64,000 bases of DNA from Anodontia alba (lineage: Eukaryota > Mollusca > Bivalvia > Lucinida > Lucinidae), in the NCBI GenBank assembly GCA_964016985.1, contig OZ024827.1, positions 77,950,335 to 78,014,334 on the forward strand, read 5' to 3'. The notes beneath the pieces were generated by a model, which was given only the letters and a program-made list of their open reading frames with translations, did not search any database and had not been told where the DNA came from. Each line of letters starts with the position of its first letter. Positions within the stretch are counted from its first letter, which is position 1. The translations under genes were made by a program, and so were the position numbers. Below, in pieces: positions 21,926-33,505 of the stretch.

Positions 21926-22240
21926 TCACTGAAAAACAGAGTCAGAAAAGTTCAAAACCTCACATTTTGGGCATATCCATGACCAGTTGGAGTGTACCGA
22001 AGTTCCATATTCAGTATCCGAATTGCAGGAACATTCAGTGTGGAGCCACATTTCACTTGGGTCACACTGAACTTGCCTTATGGCCGTTTCGAACAGCACC
22101 ACTGCACAAGCCACGGTCAGCTTTACCGTCTGTGCAGTACCAAGTTCCAACTCCAGATTCAAGTTCCAACAATTGATTTTCATCAATTTAGAGCATGATA
22201 TGTTGACTGTTAACAGATTTAGTTGTTCGACATTAGGCAA
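21926..22240 (-). pseudogene. LINE N-terminal PHD-like zinc finger
   Basis: The 104-residue frame has a WLHTECSCNS...WSWICPKCE pattern: HTEC followed about 20 residues on by WxCxxC. Upstream CD/C positions (AVQCD-like) are partly changed (VQCDPSEMW). This spacing is the second half of a C4HC3 PHD finger, known from the N-terminal region of some CR1-like LINEs. Placed just before the endonuclease remnant, it marks the 5' part of the same LINE. Confidence 0.6.
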
Positions 22241-22660
22241 TTTATTTTGTAGAAGGATACTACTGATTTTCTGTTCTTATTTTGTGCACTCCCTTAAAAG
22301 ATTGCACTGAGATCGAATAAACGTGACAATGGACGTTAGCGGGATTGGATACACATTCATGGGAAGTAACCAGTCAAACTTGTTTTTGTTTCCTTCTGAA
22401 AATGGGTCTACTTTATAAGAAAGACTGTTGCTCCCTCTGTGAGCCAATTCTTTCCTTATAACATAACCTCCTTTTTTAGAAAGGGAATTGTCTGCAATAA
22501 AGAAAACAAGAAGTAGTAAAATTTGTCTCCTTTGTGAAAAAGTTTAGCTAAATGACCAGGTGCAGTTGAGCAAAAGGTTTCTGAGTGAGTTTGGTTGCTT
22601 TATTTCAGAATTACAATTTGAGTCGGGACACACAATTTCCTTCAAAATCGAATAAGCAAT
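22241..22660. other. Unassigned sequence, possibly LINE 5' UTR
   Basis: Follows the PHD remnant in the upstream direction of the minus-strand LINE. No motif is recognisable. Confidence 0.3.
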
Positions 22661-22667
22661 AGCAATA

Positions 22668-22857
22668 ACTCAGATCAGTCTGAACAAGTGCGCAACCTAA
22701 TCAGAGTCATTGCTTTACTCTTTATAGGCAGTCAAACATACACACTTCTTTGGACGGACGACAGAGATTCTGCCTAGAATATCTGGGTGCACAAGCTGAC
22801 CTGAGTCTTCGCTGGGCGCACAAGCAATTTTGTAGGAAATACCGTGCCCTGGCTCAT
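22668..22857. mobile_element. MITE-C-like copy, truncated left
   Basis: The right end TTGTAGGAAATACC...CTGGCTCATTG matches MITE-C. GATCAGTCTGAACAAGTGCG and CTGACCTGAGTCTTCGCTGG hairpin parts lie inside. Confidence 0.55.
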
Positions 22858-22938
22858 TGTATAATTTACAAATGATAAAATAGATCAATATGATGTTAGA
22901 TAAGCCCTCCGAGTAGTGTCGTTATTTTTTGTTCCTCA

Positions 22939-23049
22939 TACCCAGCTAGCATTCTTTATAAATCTACAGCGGACCGTTATCGGCCCGTCAGCTACCCTGA
23001 CGGGCCGATAACGGCCCGCTTTAGATTTATAAAGAATGCTTACTGGGTA
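22939..23049. mobile_element. Palindromic MITE-D, copy 2
   Basis: TACCCAGCTAGCATTCTTTA to AATGCTTACTGGGTA, arms over 50 bp, centre GACGGGCCGATAACGGCCCG. Same length as copy 1. Confidence 0.85.
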
Positions 23050-23375
23050 TTTTCTTGTTTTGATGCCACGAGAAGTCTGTGTTTCGCGATTGTCGCATTT
23101 CTTTGGTATCTTCACTTATATTTTGAGAGCATATTGAAAACAACACGAAATGGTTTGCCTGCGTAAGGCGTTAACGTATCAAATTTAATTCGGCAAGCAA
23201 AAGATTGTAGACGAATTTGTACATGATCATTTTAGAATTCGGACATTTACGGAACGGGTTTATTAAAAAGTCATCGTCATATTGAACTTTTACGCCCCCA
23301 CAGCCCCAACACCCCAACCTCTACTCTCAACAGTCTTCAATTCCTTAGTAAACTGTAGAGAACTTATATTTACAA
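23050..23375. other. Unassigned sequence
   Basis: Nothing recognised. Confidence 0.4.
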
Positions 23376-23618
23376 TATGAGCCAGCGCACGACAAAACCT
23401 ATAATAACACTTGTTCGACAAGCGAAGTCTCAGATCAGCCTGCGCATCCGGACAGACTGATCATAGTCTTCAGTGGTCGCAGTGCCTTTTACAGCCCCCG
23501 GACTATCCAAAAAGGGATACACGAGAGCCCTTGCCATACTAGGTGGATGTGCAGGCCAACTGAGTCTTTGTTGGCCACGAGGGTCTTATTGTAGGTTTTG
23601 TCCTGCACTGGCTCATAT
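23376..23618. mobile_element. MITE-C, copy 2, intact
   Basis: Terminal inverted repeats ATGAGCCAGCGCACGACAAA and TTGTCCTGCACTGGCTCAT. Two internal hairpins (GATCAGCCTGCGCATCCGG and an AGTCTTTGTTGGCCACGAGG end). The best copy of the family in this window, 243 bp. Confidence 0.8.
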
Positions 23619-23769
23619 CATTTGCTACGTTTCCAAGAAAATCACTTTAGTGCTTTTTATTACAATAACTTTGGAACATGTAGCATATCTTATCAGACAT
23701 CATTGATCGAAAAAGGTGATTAAACTGACCAGTGTTCACGATAAAACCTTACTCGGCCGCACTAAAGCA

Positions 23770-23965
23770 GGTAAACGACAAGGAATATCATTGCCCTTCT
23801 CACCCGATGTTTTTTCTCGATTTTATATCGATTTCTGGAATGGCTTACTGCCGTGTAGCGGCCGTACAACACCTCCCTATACTTAACTATGGTATAATTT
23901 ATGTTTTCGGATCCTTTGTTATCGTTTATCCCATTCCAGGATCTTTGAAATTTTATTTATACACA
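23770..23965. repeat. Family F repeat, partial
   Basis: TAGCGGCCGTACAACACCTC and GGTATAATTTATGTTTTCGGATC correspond to the copies near 20416 and 57070. Confidence 0.55.
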
Positions 23966-24135
23966 ATGTATTTTATTTATATGCGGGTCACTGATGAGGA
24001 CTAATTGGCCGACTAACTATTCTAGTCCGGAAGGCTTGGCACATCGTTTTTTTTTTTGTTTTTTTTTCTTTTCAGTTTTATGAGTGTAAGCATTGCTCTC
24101 AATGGTCGTTCCTTTTAGAATCTATTGGGGCAACA

Positions 24136-24400
24136 CATCACGAAAACATGCCTATATAATTTTGACCCCCTTAAACCCCACTTTTATATAATAAAACTGG
24201 GGTTTATAGGGGTATACATTATTTTTCATATTATTGCTCAAAAACATAGATTGTGGCACTCGTTAGAACCGCCTCGTCGGTACCCCCAATCTATGTTTTG
24301 AGCGGAAATAAAAAAGAAATATCAGAGTTTTTTATCTGAAAATTTTCAGATTTTTTTTTTTTGAGGTAAAATTTTCCATGCATTTGGTTTAAACAATATT
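24136..24400 (-). mobile_element. MITE-A, reversed, one hairpin arm partly deleted
   Basis: Starts CATCACGAAAACATGCCTAT, then the CCCC box and the core hairpin CACTCGTTAGAACCGCCTCG directly followed by GGTACCCCC, so about 20 bp of the second arm are lost. The far end fades after 24390 without the usual terminal repeat. Confidence 0.75.
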
Positions 24401-24619
24401 TATTTCTTCTATTTTTTATGAAAATACAAACATACATTCATAATCGAACGCTCGTTCTAGAAGAGGATCTGGACGAAAGCTTTAAAGCTTATAGAGTCCA
24501 TCTCCTCACACGCATGCAAAATTTACATACATATTTCAACATAGAAATATATCGAATATCATTTTGACATATTTTTATTTCAAGAACATAGCGTGATTTC
24601 TCAATCTAGTAAATGTAGA

Positions 24620-24717
24620 TTATATATATGTATATACACACTTACATGCACATATATACATACACACGTACATATTTACATAATACATACATACATACAC
24701 ACATATACATATACATG

Positions 24718-24805
<88 letters not shown>

Positions 24806-24880
24806 TTTACAGACAGATACGTACAGACAGGCATACATATACGCACACTTACAAATACACATATATATATATGTCGATGT
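24620..24880. repeat. Compound (CATA)n/(TA)n microsatellite
   Basis: Imperfect ACATATAC and ATACATAC units, then a pure (AT)n tract of about 76 bp (24727-24802), then further ACATAT units. The poly-YI frames on both strands are artefacts of the repeat. Confidence 0.95.
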
Positions 24881-25055
24881 AAAGGATAAATGTGTATACA
24901 TATACAATGATAATAGGATGTCGCTTCCATGACACTCCCACTCCCCACCCCGCCCGAAGACTAAGGGTCTCAACTAAGATTTACGCTTGTAGTCTTTAGG
25001 CCAGTCTGATTACATATTTTTTTGTGATGATAGTAGTTCGATGTTTTTTATATAA

Positions 25056-27605
25056 TTAGTGGGCATCGTTATTTATGAATACAAATCGTCTCGTAGAGGT
25101 AACATAGAGCTGAACTTGCTTGAAAATAGTGTCGTTTACAGCCGCTGATTCACCAGGGATCCCGTGTAGAAGGAGTGAAAGGGTCAGCTGGTACGGTATA
25201 ACGGCCAGGTAACGCTGTCTTTGCAAATTATACTTATTACACTGCAAGAAGAAGTGGGTTGATGATTCTAGTTGGCCACACGTACAATATGGGTTATCAA
25301 TAAGATTCTTTTGATATAAATGATGGTTGAGAGAGCTGCACTCAAGTCTTAGTCTTGTGTGGTAGATTTGTCCAGCTCGTGATAACTGTGCCTTTACATA
25401 ATGCTTTGGTGGAGTAAGGATAGGAGTGTTAAGGTTTTTTTTTAAAGCTTGCGATGGAGACCGCGTTCTTAAGATCTGTGGAGAGCGAGTTCCAATCCCT
25501 TATAGTAGAAGGAAGAAAGGAAGTAGAGTAAGTTATCGTACGAGAGACTGGAAGAGAGAAATTTTGTGAGTTTCGAAGAGAGTATCTTGATAATTGTTGG
25601 ACTCTTTCTGGTATAAGCTGTTGAAGATAAGCTGGGGTTAATCCGTTAATCATTTTGTATAGCTGGCAGAGTTTATGTTTAGTTCGACGTTTTTGTAAAG
25701 TTTCCCATTTCGTTTCGTCATATAATCTTTGAATACTACAAACCTTTGTTCCACCTGTGACTATTCGAGCAGCCTCCAACTGTATATTTTCTACTGTGCG
25801 CTTATTTTCTATTGTACAATTATTCCAAACTATGTTAGCATATTCTAAAAGAGGACGGACGAATGATATATACATTCGTTCCAGTGAGGATCTGTCCAAA
25901 ATAAATTTGTTCCGTCTTAAACAGCCTACTCGCTTCCATGCTTTCGCTACTATCCCAGCAATATGGTTTGTCCATGTCGCGTCGTTTGAGAAAACGAGTC
26001 CGAGATGTTTATGTTGAGTTACCTCACTTATAGTAGTGTTCCCCATAATTAAGGGAGGGTGCTGTGGTTTTGTACGCTTTTTACTTATTATTAATGATGC
26101 GAATTTTAAGGGATTGAATTTAACAAGCCAGCGACTGTTCCAAGTGTATAAGAGCTTTAAATCGAAATTTAGTTCAAGAGCAGCAGTAATCGGGCATTCT
26201 ACTATTTTAAACAGGCTAGTGTCATCCGCAAATAATCTGATATTACTTTTTATGCCATTAATTATGTCATTTATGTAAATCAAAAAACAAAGTTGGTCCT
26301 AGGATAGATCCCTGAGGAACACCAGCAAGAATTTTCAACCAGGGTGATATGCAGCCTCTTATACAAACGCGTTGTCTCCTGTTGCTAAGGTAATTTGTAA
26401 ACCATTCTAGCATATCCCCAGAAACACCTATAGACTTAAGTTTAAATATTAATCCCTTGTGCCATACCCTGTCAAATGCTTTGCTTATATCACAAAATAC
26501 TAACCTTATTTCTTTCCCTTCATCCAAAGCTTTCAGAAATTTATTGTATAAATAGACCAACTGATTTATAGTAGAGTCACCACTCTGAAACCCAGACTGA
26601 TAAGGTGTTATTATGTTGTTTAGTTTCAAATAGTTAAAAAAGATGTTTGTGTATGCATCGCTCCATGATTTTTCCTAGACAGCTTAAAAGAGAAATCGGG
26701 CGGTAGTTTTCTGGCTTCGAGGGGCTATCTTTCTTGTATACTGGAATAACATTTGCATCTTTCCATGGCACCGGGAATTGCTTTTGTCGTAAGGAGATAT
26801 TAAAAAGATTAGTTAACGGGGTCAAGAGTTGGTTCATACCTTCTTTAATAAGTTTTGGACTGACCTGGTCAGGGCCAGATGCTTTATTACATTGTAAAAC
26901 TGATATAGCGTCTTTAACATCTTGTTCTGTAATCCTTATAGATTCTAAGGTTGGATAATTAGGAGGTTCAAATTCTGGTAAGCTAGCATGTCTGTCATTT
27001 ACAGTGGACTGTTCAGCGAAGTATTTATTAAGAACTTCCGCAATATCTGCGTCAGCTTCGACTAAAGTGTCTTCAGTTTCTAGGCACAAAATGGATGGTT
27101 TATCAGAGTTTGAATTGAGAAATTTGGTTGAGATTTGGTACCATGTTTTAGAATTGTTTATATTTTCTTTCAGTGTTGCAGATAATTTTTCAGTGTGTTG
27201 TTTTTTAGCTTCGCGTATCATGGCTACTACAGCATTATGTTTTTGTCTAAATTTGATCCAGGTTTGTTCATTATTTTTTCTTTTTGCTATTTTGTACAAT
27301 CGTTTCCGTTGTCTAATATGTCTTTTTATAGATGAATTGATCCAATTTGGTTCATTTGGACGAATGATGACAGTTTTATTTGGAATTGAAGATTTAGCTG
27401 CTTTCATGATTGTGTCTGTGAATTCATTTACTATACCGTTTAGGTCTTCATTAATTAAAATGCGATTCCAGTCTACTTCTGTTAGCAGTTGCCTATATTT
27501 ATTATAATCCCCTTTCTCATAAACCCAAATATTTCGTTTAAAACACCTTTTAGTCGGTTTTATATATTTCAAAATACAATACTGTCGGGCAATGGTATCT
27601 TATCA
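25056..27605 (-). pseudogene. CR1/Jockey-like LINE ORF2 (endonuclease end, RT, zinc knuckle)
   Basis: Three long minus-strand frames form one polyprotein. 27572-26634: a pre-RT region, then CNKASGPDQVSPKLI and YRPISLLSCLGKIMER, which are early RT blocks. 26629-26267: TPYQSGFQSGDST, LVFCDISKAFDRVWHKGL (first catalytic Asp), GVPQGSILGP. 26283-25429: RLFADDTSLF (FADD catalytic pair), KHLGLVFSNDATW, thumb. A fourth piece to 25056 holds a YCTCGQLE...HFFLQC knuckle. The four pieces connect if single extra bases are ignored in A/T runs at 27571-27574, 26636-26641, 26282-26287 and 25435-25443. The copy is truncated within the endonuclease (HCPTVLY remnant near 27590). Otherwise well preserved. Confidence 0.85.
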
Positions 27606-27626
27606 GATCAGGTATAATGCATTTGC

Positions 27627-27646
27627 ATAGGCGTGTTTTCGTAATG
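27627..27646. mobile_element. Solitary MITE-A terminal repeat
   Basis: ATAGGCGTGTTTTCGTAATG abuts the truncated 5' end of the LINE. No MITE-A body is attached. Confidence 0.6.
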
Positions 27647-27877
27647 ACGTGTAGCGGTTTAAATCAGTATCTGGAGGTATGCATCAAATAAATAACAGTC
27701 ATAGCATGCATAAAACAGATTTGTTTACTGAAGCAAACATAAATAGAATACGAAATGCTACAAATATTTTCATTACATCTTGATATTTGAAAGTGTACTT
27801 CCAGTCAGAAAGTAAGAGAGCGTGCCTAAATGATATTGCCTCATGGGACTCAAAAACATATACTGAATTAATCAAAT

Positions 27878-28410
27878 GAGCATCCACGTGAGAAAGCGTA
27901 CTTTCTGACAAATGCTCCCAACGAGGACTCAACATTACGAAAACACGCCTATTCAAATACACTGAAAATTTTACCACCAAAAAATGAAAATTTTCAGATA
28001 AAAAACTGAAATTTTTCAGATAAAAATTCTGAGATTTTTTCATATTTCTGCTCAAAATATAAATTGTGGGTACTCGTTAGAACCGCCTCGACGAGGCGGT
28101 TCTACACGAGTACCCGAAATCTATGTTTTTGAGCAGAAATAAGAAAAAAATGAATACCCCTGTAAACCCCAGTTTTACTATAAAAGTGGGGTTTCAGGGG
28201 ATCAAAATTATATGGATATGTTTTCGTGATGAAATCAGCCTGCGCATACGCGCAAACTGATCAGAGTCTTCATTATCCGCATGAAGAAACTTTCTATCTT
28301 TTCTATCCAAAATGCGCCTAGCGAAGATTCTGATCAGCCTGTGCGAATGCGCAGGCTGATCTGAATCTTCGCTGGGCGCACATGTCCAAAGGGACGTTTC
28401 TGACGTTGCA
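27878..28410. mobile_element. MITE-B copy split by MITE-A
   Basis: The left part has CACGTGAGAAAGCGTACTTT and GAGGACTCAA. The right part resumes AAATCAGCCTGCGCATACGC and runs through a perfect hairpin (CAGCCTGTGCGAATGCGCAG) to CATGTCCAAAGGGACGTTTC. Removing the insert restores ACTCAAATCAGCC, with a 2 bp AA overlap as the likely target duplication. Confidence 0.8.
27934..28231 (+). mobile_element. MITE-A, full copy nested in MITE-B
   Basis: CATTACGAAAACACGCCTAT to ATATGTTTTCGTGATG. The left side carries a duplicated GAAAATTTTCAGATAAAAA segment, making this the longest copy (298 bp). Confidence 0.85.
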
Positions 28411-28945
28411 TGTCTTGTTGAGTTAAAGCACTGCTAAAAGCTACAGCATACTTGGTCTGATATTAAAAGCAAATATGCAACTTGTGCAATTTACATATTA
28501 AAAGTTTGTCAGTAATGCAAAAGAAAGTGTAGCTTATGACATGTAAAGCCCAACAAATATTCAATCAGCCTGCAAGCCATAAACGTTCGTAAAGGAATTG
28601 TTTCTCAACACATCGATATACATTCATTTGTATTCTGCACTATTTCGCACTTTGTAATCGGACAACGAAGGCATTTGGTCAGATTGCGCGAAATTGCAGT
28701 CCTATCTGTTCATGCGTTATCCCACAGGCGACAAGGGTTCTTTTCTCATATTGTTACGCTTTCAAATTAGTCAGCTGCTGCCATAAAGTAATTGCTATAA
28801 AATCAACTTGTGCCTAGTAAATCATTTTCGAGCCATTTAATTACATTGACAAATTTATACCATTACGTTGCCCAAAACGAAATCGTGAAATACGGGGTAT
28901 AAGCTGGGTATGTACGCTTGGTGATTTTTCGCGTTGATATTTAAA
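28411..28945. other. Unassigned sequence
   Basis: No element or gene recognised. Confidence 0.4.
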
Positions 28946-28949
28946 CCTA

Positions 28950-28986
28950 ATTTATTTATTTATTTATTTATTTATTTATTTTATTT
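28950..28986. repeat. (TTTA)n microsatellite
   Basis: About eight TTTA units, followed by poly(T) and, at 29025-29070, an ATA/ATG trinucleotide tract. Confidence 0.9.
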
Positions 28987-29070
28987 CTTTTTTTTTTGTT
29001 TCGAGTATTTCTATAAGCATTTGATAATAATAATAACAATAATAGTAATAATTATAATAATAATGATGAT

Positions 29071-29550
29071 AATGATAAGACATGCCAAGAAAGAGTGCAG
29101 ACTCTGATCAGAACAAAATAGCTGATCGAGTATGGGGGAGGGGGGAAGGGATGGGGAGTGGTCTACACTGTTTGTCAGACACATCATTAAGTACTAAAAT
29201 GGGCATATACTTTCACGTATCAACGAGTCTTCGTTGGGCGATCAATGAGCCATTCCTGACTTTTTGAAAAATTTTATGAGGTTCACTTATGAGGCTTCAT
29301 TGGCCGAAAAAAGCTAATTTGGTCCAGAAAACTTGACACTTGAGCTGAGTTCAGTTTTGTGAGTGTGTTCATTGCTCTCAAGTGCCAAGCATATTGCTCA
29401 AACTGTAGGACTAGTGTGGGAAGGAGATCCGGTGTAAAAATTGTCTCACCTAATTAAGAATTCTGACGAAAGAATTTTGAGATGTTTTCGATGTGGCAAT
29501 CATGTTTTACATGCATTAGAAAATCTTTCAGTTTGACAGTTGTTTAAAAT
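29071..29550. other. Unassigned sequence
   Basis: No recognisable element apart from a weak GATCAG-type remnant near 29100-29240. Confidence 0.35.
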
Positions 29551-29830
29551 CATTACGAAAACATACCTATTCAAATATACTGAAAAGTTAATCACCGAAA
29601 AATTGAAAATTTCCAGACAAAAAATTCAAATATTTTTCATATTTCTGTTCAAAACATAGATTGTGGGTACTCGTTAGAACCGCCTCGCAGAGGCGGTTCT
29701 AACGAATACCCACAATCTACGTTTTTGAACAGAAATACATAAAATAATGTATACCCCTGTAAACCCCAGTTTTACCATATAAAAGTGGGGTTTAAGGGGG
29801 TCAAAATTACATAGGCATGTTTTCGTGATG
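29551..29830 (+). mobile_element. MITE-A, full copy
   Basis: CATTACGAAAACATACCTAT to ATGTTTTCGTGATG, 280 bp, core hairpin GAACCGCCTCGCAGAGGCGG, TATA-like ACCATATAAAAGTGGGG box. Confidence 0.9.
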
Positions 29831-29943
29831 TATACATAATCGTCCGAAATTTATTGTGACAGGTGTGCCTATTTTCAATTTATATTACATATTTTTGTTT
29901 CATAAGATAAGACTGAAACGTATCTATACATTAGCAACAGGTA

Positions 29944-30307
29944 CAGTCGAACCTCAATAGCTCGAACACCGATGGCTCGTTTACCATGGCTAATTCGAAC
30001 TCACTTTTGAGTCCCTACGAAATTCTTCCGCTGGCTCAAGAAAACAAATATTTAGGGAAATTTTCTTAGTTTACATGTATCATGAAATTGTATGTTGTGT
30101 GTACTCATCAGAATCGCCTCATCGAGGCGATTCTAATGAGTACACTCAACATACAATTTTTGTGAAGGAAATAAAAAAAAAATCCCTAAATAATCGCCAT
30201 TTGCTTCCTGACCTGGCACCATGATTAACCCTCAGTGGCTCGAACTACCCATGTCTCGAGCAATTTTCTATGGCCCCAAAGATGTTCGAGCCATTGAAGT
30301 TCGACTG
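29944..30307 (+). mobile_element. pogo-like MITE (family T) carrying the 100 bp hairpin module
   Basis: The ends are CAGTCGAACCTCAATAGCTC and GAGCCATTGAAGTTCGACTG, with TA on both sides (29942-29943, 30308-30309). Its middle (about 30064-30172) is the module M hairpin GTGTACTCATCAGAATCGCC/GGCGATTCTAATGAGTACAC with CTTAGTTT...GGAAATAAA edges. Sister copies at 1025 and 39297 lack most of that hairpin. Confidence 0.85.
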
Positions 30308-30408
30308 TAGTAAAGTGTGAAAGTCTGTGGTTAAATAATATTAGTGAAATCTGTGTTTTAAACTGCAGTATTTGTCCTAAATATTGGGACATCGTAGCTA
30401 TTGTGCTG

Positions 30409-30475
30409 GATGAGTGGCAAAGAGCGTGGACCTTGATCAAACGCTGCGCTCTGCGGCGTTTAATCGGTGTCTACA
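30409..30475. repeat. Palindromic GCAAACAGT/GATCA variant
   Basis: GGCAAAGAGCGTGGACCTTG and complement (GGTGTCTACATTGTTTGC) around AACGCTGCGCTCTGCGGCGTT. Confidence 0.6.
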
Positions 30476-30782
30476 TTGTTTGCTCAGATCTGTCTGTCCC
30501 AGTATTTAGGGTTACTGCGGTAAGTTTGCAGCTTTGGACAGGCATTGTAGAATACATATTTCACATTTCCTTCTCTTGTTGTTCTACTCTAATTTGTTTC
30601 ATCATTAATTTGTATATTTCATACTTTCATAATAATATGTTCCCCTTGGAGCTTTGATAATTTGAAATGAACTTTGAACTTTATCTTTGTCCGTTGAACG
30701 CACAAAACTGGCAAGTAAAAGTACAAATGTTGGGAAGCACTGTATATTCCCAACAGAGCTCACATAAACCCATATATAGAGG

Positions 30783-30926
30783 ATCTTACATGAGTGGTCA
30801 TTTAATATGAAATTTATGAAACGAGTTTGGGTAATTTCTGTATTTTGCGAGCTTTAGCTCGCAAAATACAGAAATTACCCAACGAGTTTCATAAATTTCA
30901 TATTAAATGACCACGAATGTAAGATT
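30783..30926. repeat. 144 bp near-perfect palindrome
   Basis: Arms of about 70 bp run from ATCTTACATGAGTGGTCATT to the centre GCGAGCTTTAGCTCGC and back to ATGTAAGAT. A few mismatches sit at the outer ends. It could extrude as a cruciform. Immediately after it, TTTATCACATGGCC (30931) is inverted at about 31835-31850. Confidence 0.8.
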
Positions 30927-30930
30927 CTGT

Positions 30931-31850
30931 TTATCACATGGCCCTTCCGATGACAAAAAATGCACAAAATATATTTTAAAGATAACGGCTTTCCATAGCT
31001 AAGCGGAACAACTCACTACCAAGAATTCAATAGTATCGCTACTACGCAGCAAAAATAGTTCGCATAAGTACCGAAAATAACTAGAAACAAGATAAATATG
31101 CCATTTATTACTTCGTAAAACTGAAGGAAATAATGATGATTTTTATTTGAGTTAATAAATATTTCATTTGAATAAATCAATTCAAAACTAAATATTCCTT
31201 TGAACAACGTCATTCAGCGAGTCAATAGGTCACTGAGAATGAGTAGGGAAATCCCCCACAGTCAGCTGTCGTATTTAAAGGTCACTGACCTTGATCAATA
31301 TAGTTTTATGCCGTGGTTGACACACTCAAGTAAACGACAGATTTCAAAACTATAAAACATTTAACGGTAGTTTGGATTTTAATTTGACACATTTATTGAC
31401 TATCTGAGTCATGTCATCCTCCAATGTTTTTTTGGAGGTGATTTTTTTTTTTTTTTTCATTGACGGTATGACGATATCGATGTTGAGAGCTCGAGTGCCT
31501 CCAAATATGTTGCGGGAAAACATCGAATTTTTACCACCATGAATATTTCTGGTAGTCGTGTTATTCACATTGTGATTGTTTAGTGTCTTCTCCCTCCATC
31601 GGTCTGACATTTATCGTTCATCTCAAAATCATCTCAAAACTGAAGGCAGGATCTGTTTCAAAAGTAAAAGTTGTATCGGCGAACGCAGACACCATCTTGG
31701 TTGCTATCAATAAGCGGTGTAATACGAATATTAATGAGGGTAATTAGGCTAACCAATGGGAAGCCTTGCAGCTGTTATAACACGTGTGGTTATATGATTT
31801 TTATGACATGGGTTATTTCACTGAATAACGTGACGGTCATGTGATAAATG
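30931..31850. mobile_element. Possible element next to the palindrome
   Basis: TTTATCACATGGCC near 30931 and its inverse GGTCATGTGATAAA near 31838-31850 could be terminal repeats of a ~0.9 kb element. Inside, the minus strand holds an 86-residue open frame (31610-31350) and, upstream of it at about 31700, a strong-context start ACCAAGATGG that opens only 25 codons. No family recognised. Confidence 0.35.
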
Positions 31851-32059
31851 TAGGTCTCTGATGTTTGACCAGGTTTGATTGCCGAATACGAACGAGTACT
31901 AATGATTAACGCAAAAAGGTGTAATCGCATCTGTAGTAGACGACATTTTGACTTTGTTAGACAGACGATTCACATGGAATACCAGGACTTGTTTGCTCTC
32001 TATATTTATAATAATAATATTATTAATAGTAGACTGTGACCTCTACAGTTTTGCCCAGC

Positions 32060-32230
32060 ACCTTAACCTTTACCACTACCTGGGCTAGTTAAGCAAACGA
32101 CTATTAGATAATATTTTATTTTTTCCTTGTTAGACAATTTCTGTGACATATCAAAACCTGTTCTCTGGAATAAATATAGTGTAAGAACAATGGTTTAATG
32201 TGTCGTCCGCTGAAAATGTTATCCAGTATA
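32060..32230. repeat. Family K inverted repeat, diverged single copy
   Basis: CCTGGGCTAGTTAAGCAAACGAC at the left and TGTCGTCCGCTGAAAATG at the right match the unit ends at 822-2170. The centre has CAAAACCTGTTCTCTGG. Confidence 0.6.
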
Positions 32231-32261
32231 CTAATAAATATGCCAACGGACAACGAAACAT

Positions 32262-32460
32262 ACAGTAAGACCTTTGTGACTAGTACAGATTCAGATCAGT
32301 ATAGCAAGGGTTCTCGTTCACCCCTCTTTGGATAGCCTGGATGCTGTAGAAGGCACATGCGATCAGCAAAGACTTTGATCAGGCTGCGCGGATGCGCAGG
32401 CTGATCTGAGTCTTCGCTGGTCGCACAAGCCTAATTGTAGGTTTTGTAGTGTGCTCATAT
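32262..32460. mobile_element. MITE-C, diverged copy, reversed
   Basis: Left GTAAGACCTTTGTGACTAG and right TTGTAGGTTTTGTAGTGTGC match MITE-C ends. An internal perfect hairpin spans GGCTGCGCGGATGCGCAG. Confidence 0.6.
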
Positions 32461-33065
32461 TGTAGTGGATCATTACTGTTTTAGCCGCCATGATTTACTA
32501 TTTAACTGGTCCGGGGAGGTACTTCTGTTGCAATTCCTCTTAGGTTTGTTCCTTCTGATGTCGTTGGTGTGCTCTTCTATGACGTCGTTTCATACCATTC
32601 TACCTTATTTGGTGCATTGGGATACGTGTGTACCATGACAGCTGCCTTATCTATGGTCTGTCCACACATATACAAGTATTTAGTTTTCTCATAGAAAGTT
32701 TAGTACACAATGTATACCAAGTTTTTCTGAAAGGTAATACTTGTTTAAGATAAACGTTGAGCAGTCCATGGAAAATAGCTTTGGACCATTTCAAATAGCT
32801 TTAACGTTTTATAAAGTACTTCCAGAGCTTGTGAGAGATGGTAATACTGTTCAAAACACCAGGCTGTTCTCTGCTCATATATTGATAAATCCATGTTTTT
32901 CTACAGACCACGACAGCTGTGCCGCACCACATTAAACAGCCATCAGCATTTTCAGCTGTATGCGAACAACAAAGGCACCGTACAGCTATACAGTCTGATC
33001 ATAGCCTCAGTGCCCCGCTTTCAGAGTTACTAGACACTGTAGAATATGTCGCAATAGAAATTTTT

Positions 33066-33140
33066 GAGCCACGACGTGAGAAAACGTACTTTCTGATATG
33101 TGCGCCCAGCGAAGACTCAAATCAGCCTGCGCACGTGTCC
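33066..33140. mobile_element. MITE-B, left-end fragment
   Basis: GAGCCACGACGTGAGAAAAC followed by TGTGCGCCCAGCGAAGACTC. The copy breaks off after the first CAGCCTGCGCACG. Confidence 0.7.
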
Positions 33141-33505
33141 GAAACTGCCGTGTATGTTTTCTGATGTCATGCCCTTTAGCGGGCAGTGCGGTTTTTTTTT
33201 TTTTTGGATTATTTGGAACATGTCCCGAAGACACATGTTCAATTTATTTATTAAACTTTAACACACGCTAAGTGATATAAACAGACAATAATTACATATA
33301 TGAAAAGCCTAATTTCTTATTTCTTTGAAACCAGCACTTTGTATTTCGGTTTTCTGGTTTTTAAGAATTTAGTTTTCAAGTTCTATTTAAAAGATAAAAA
33401 AATAAAACATTACAATGATGCCATTATATATTCAAATTCATCACTCTAAAGGTTAAAATCTGCGAAGCTGTAAAGCAATCAGACGCAGTGAGAAAATGCA
33501 AAACT

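Noticed and set aside
24593..24973. Overlapping 84-117 residue frames on both strands
   Set aside because: They are products of the (CATA)n/(TA)n microsatellite and give alternating Tyr/Ile; no real coding signal.
26734..27507. Plus-strand frames of 74 and 167 residues opposite the LINE
   Set aside because: Antisense shadows of the RT and pre-RT coding region, which has clear motifs on the minus strand.
31350..31610. 86-residue minus-strand frame
   Set aside because: It contains a lysine run encoded by poly(A), has no recognisable domain, lies in a probable mobile element and shows no splice or promoter support strong enough to call a gene.
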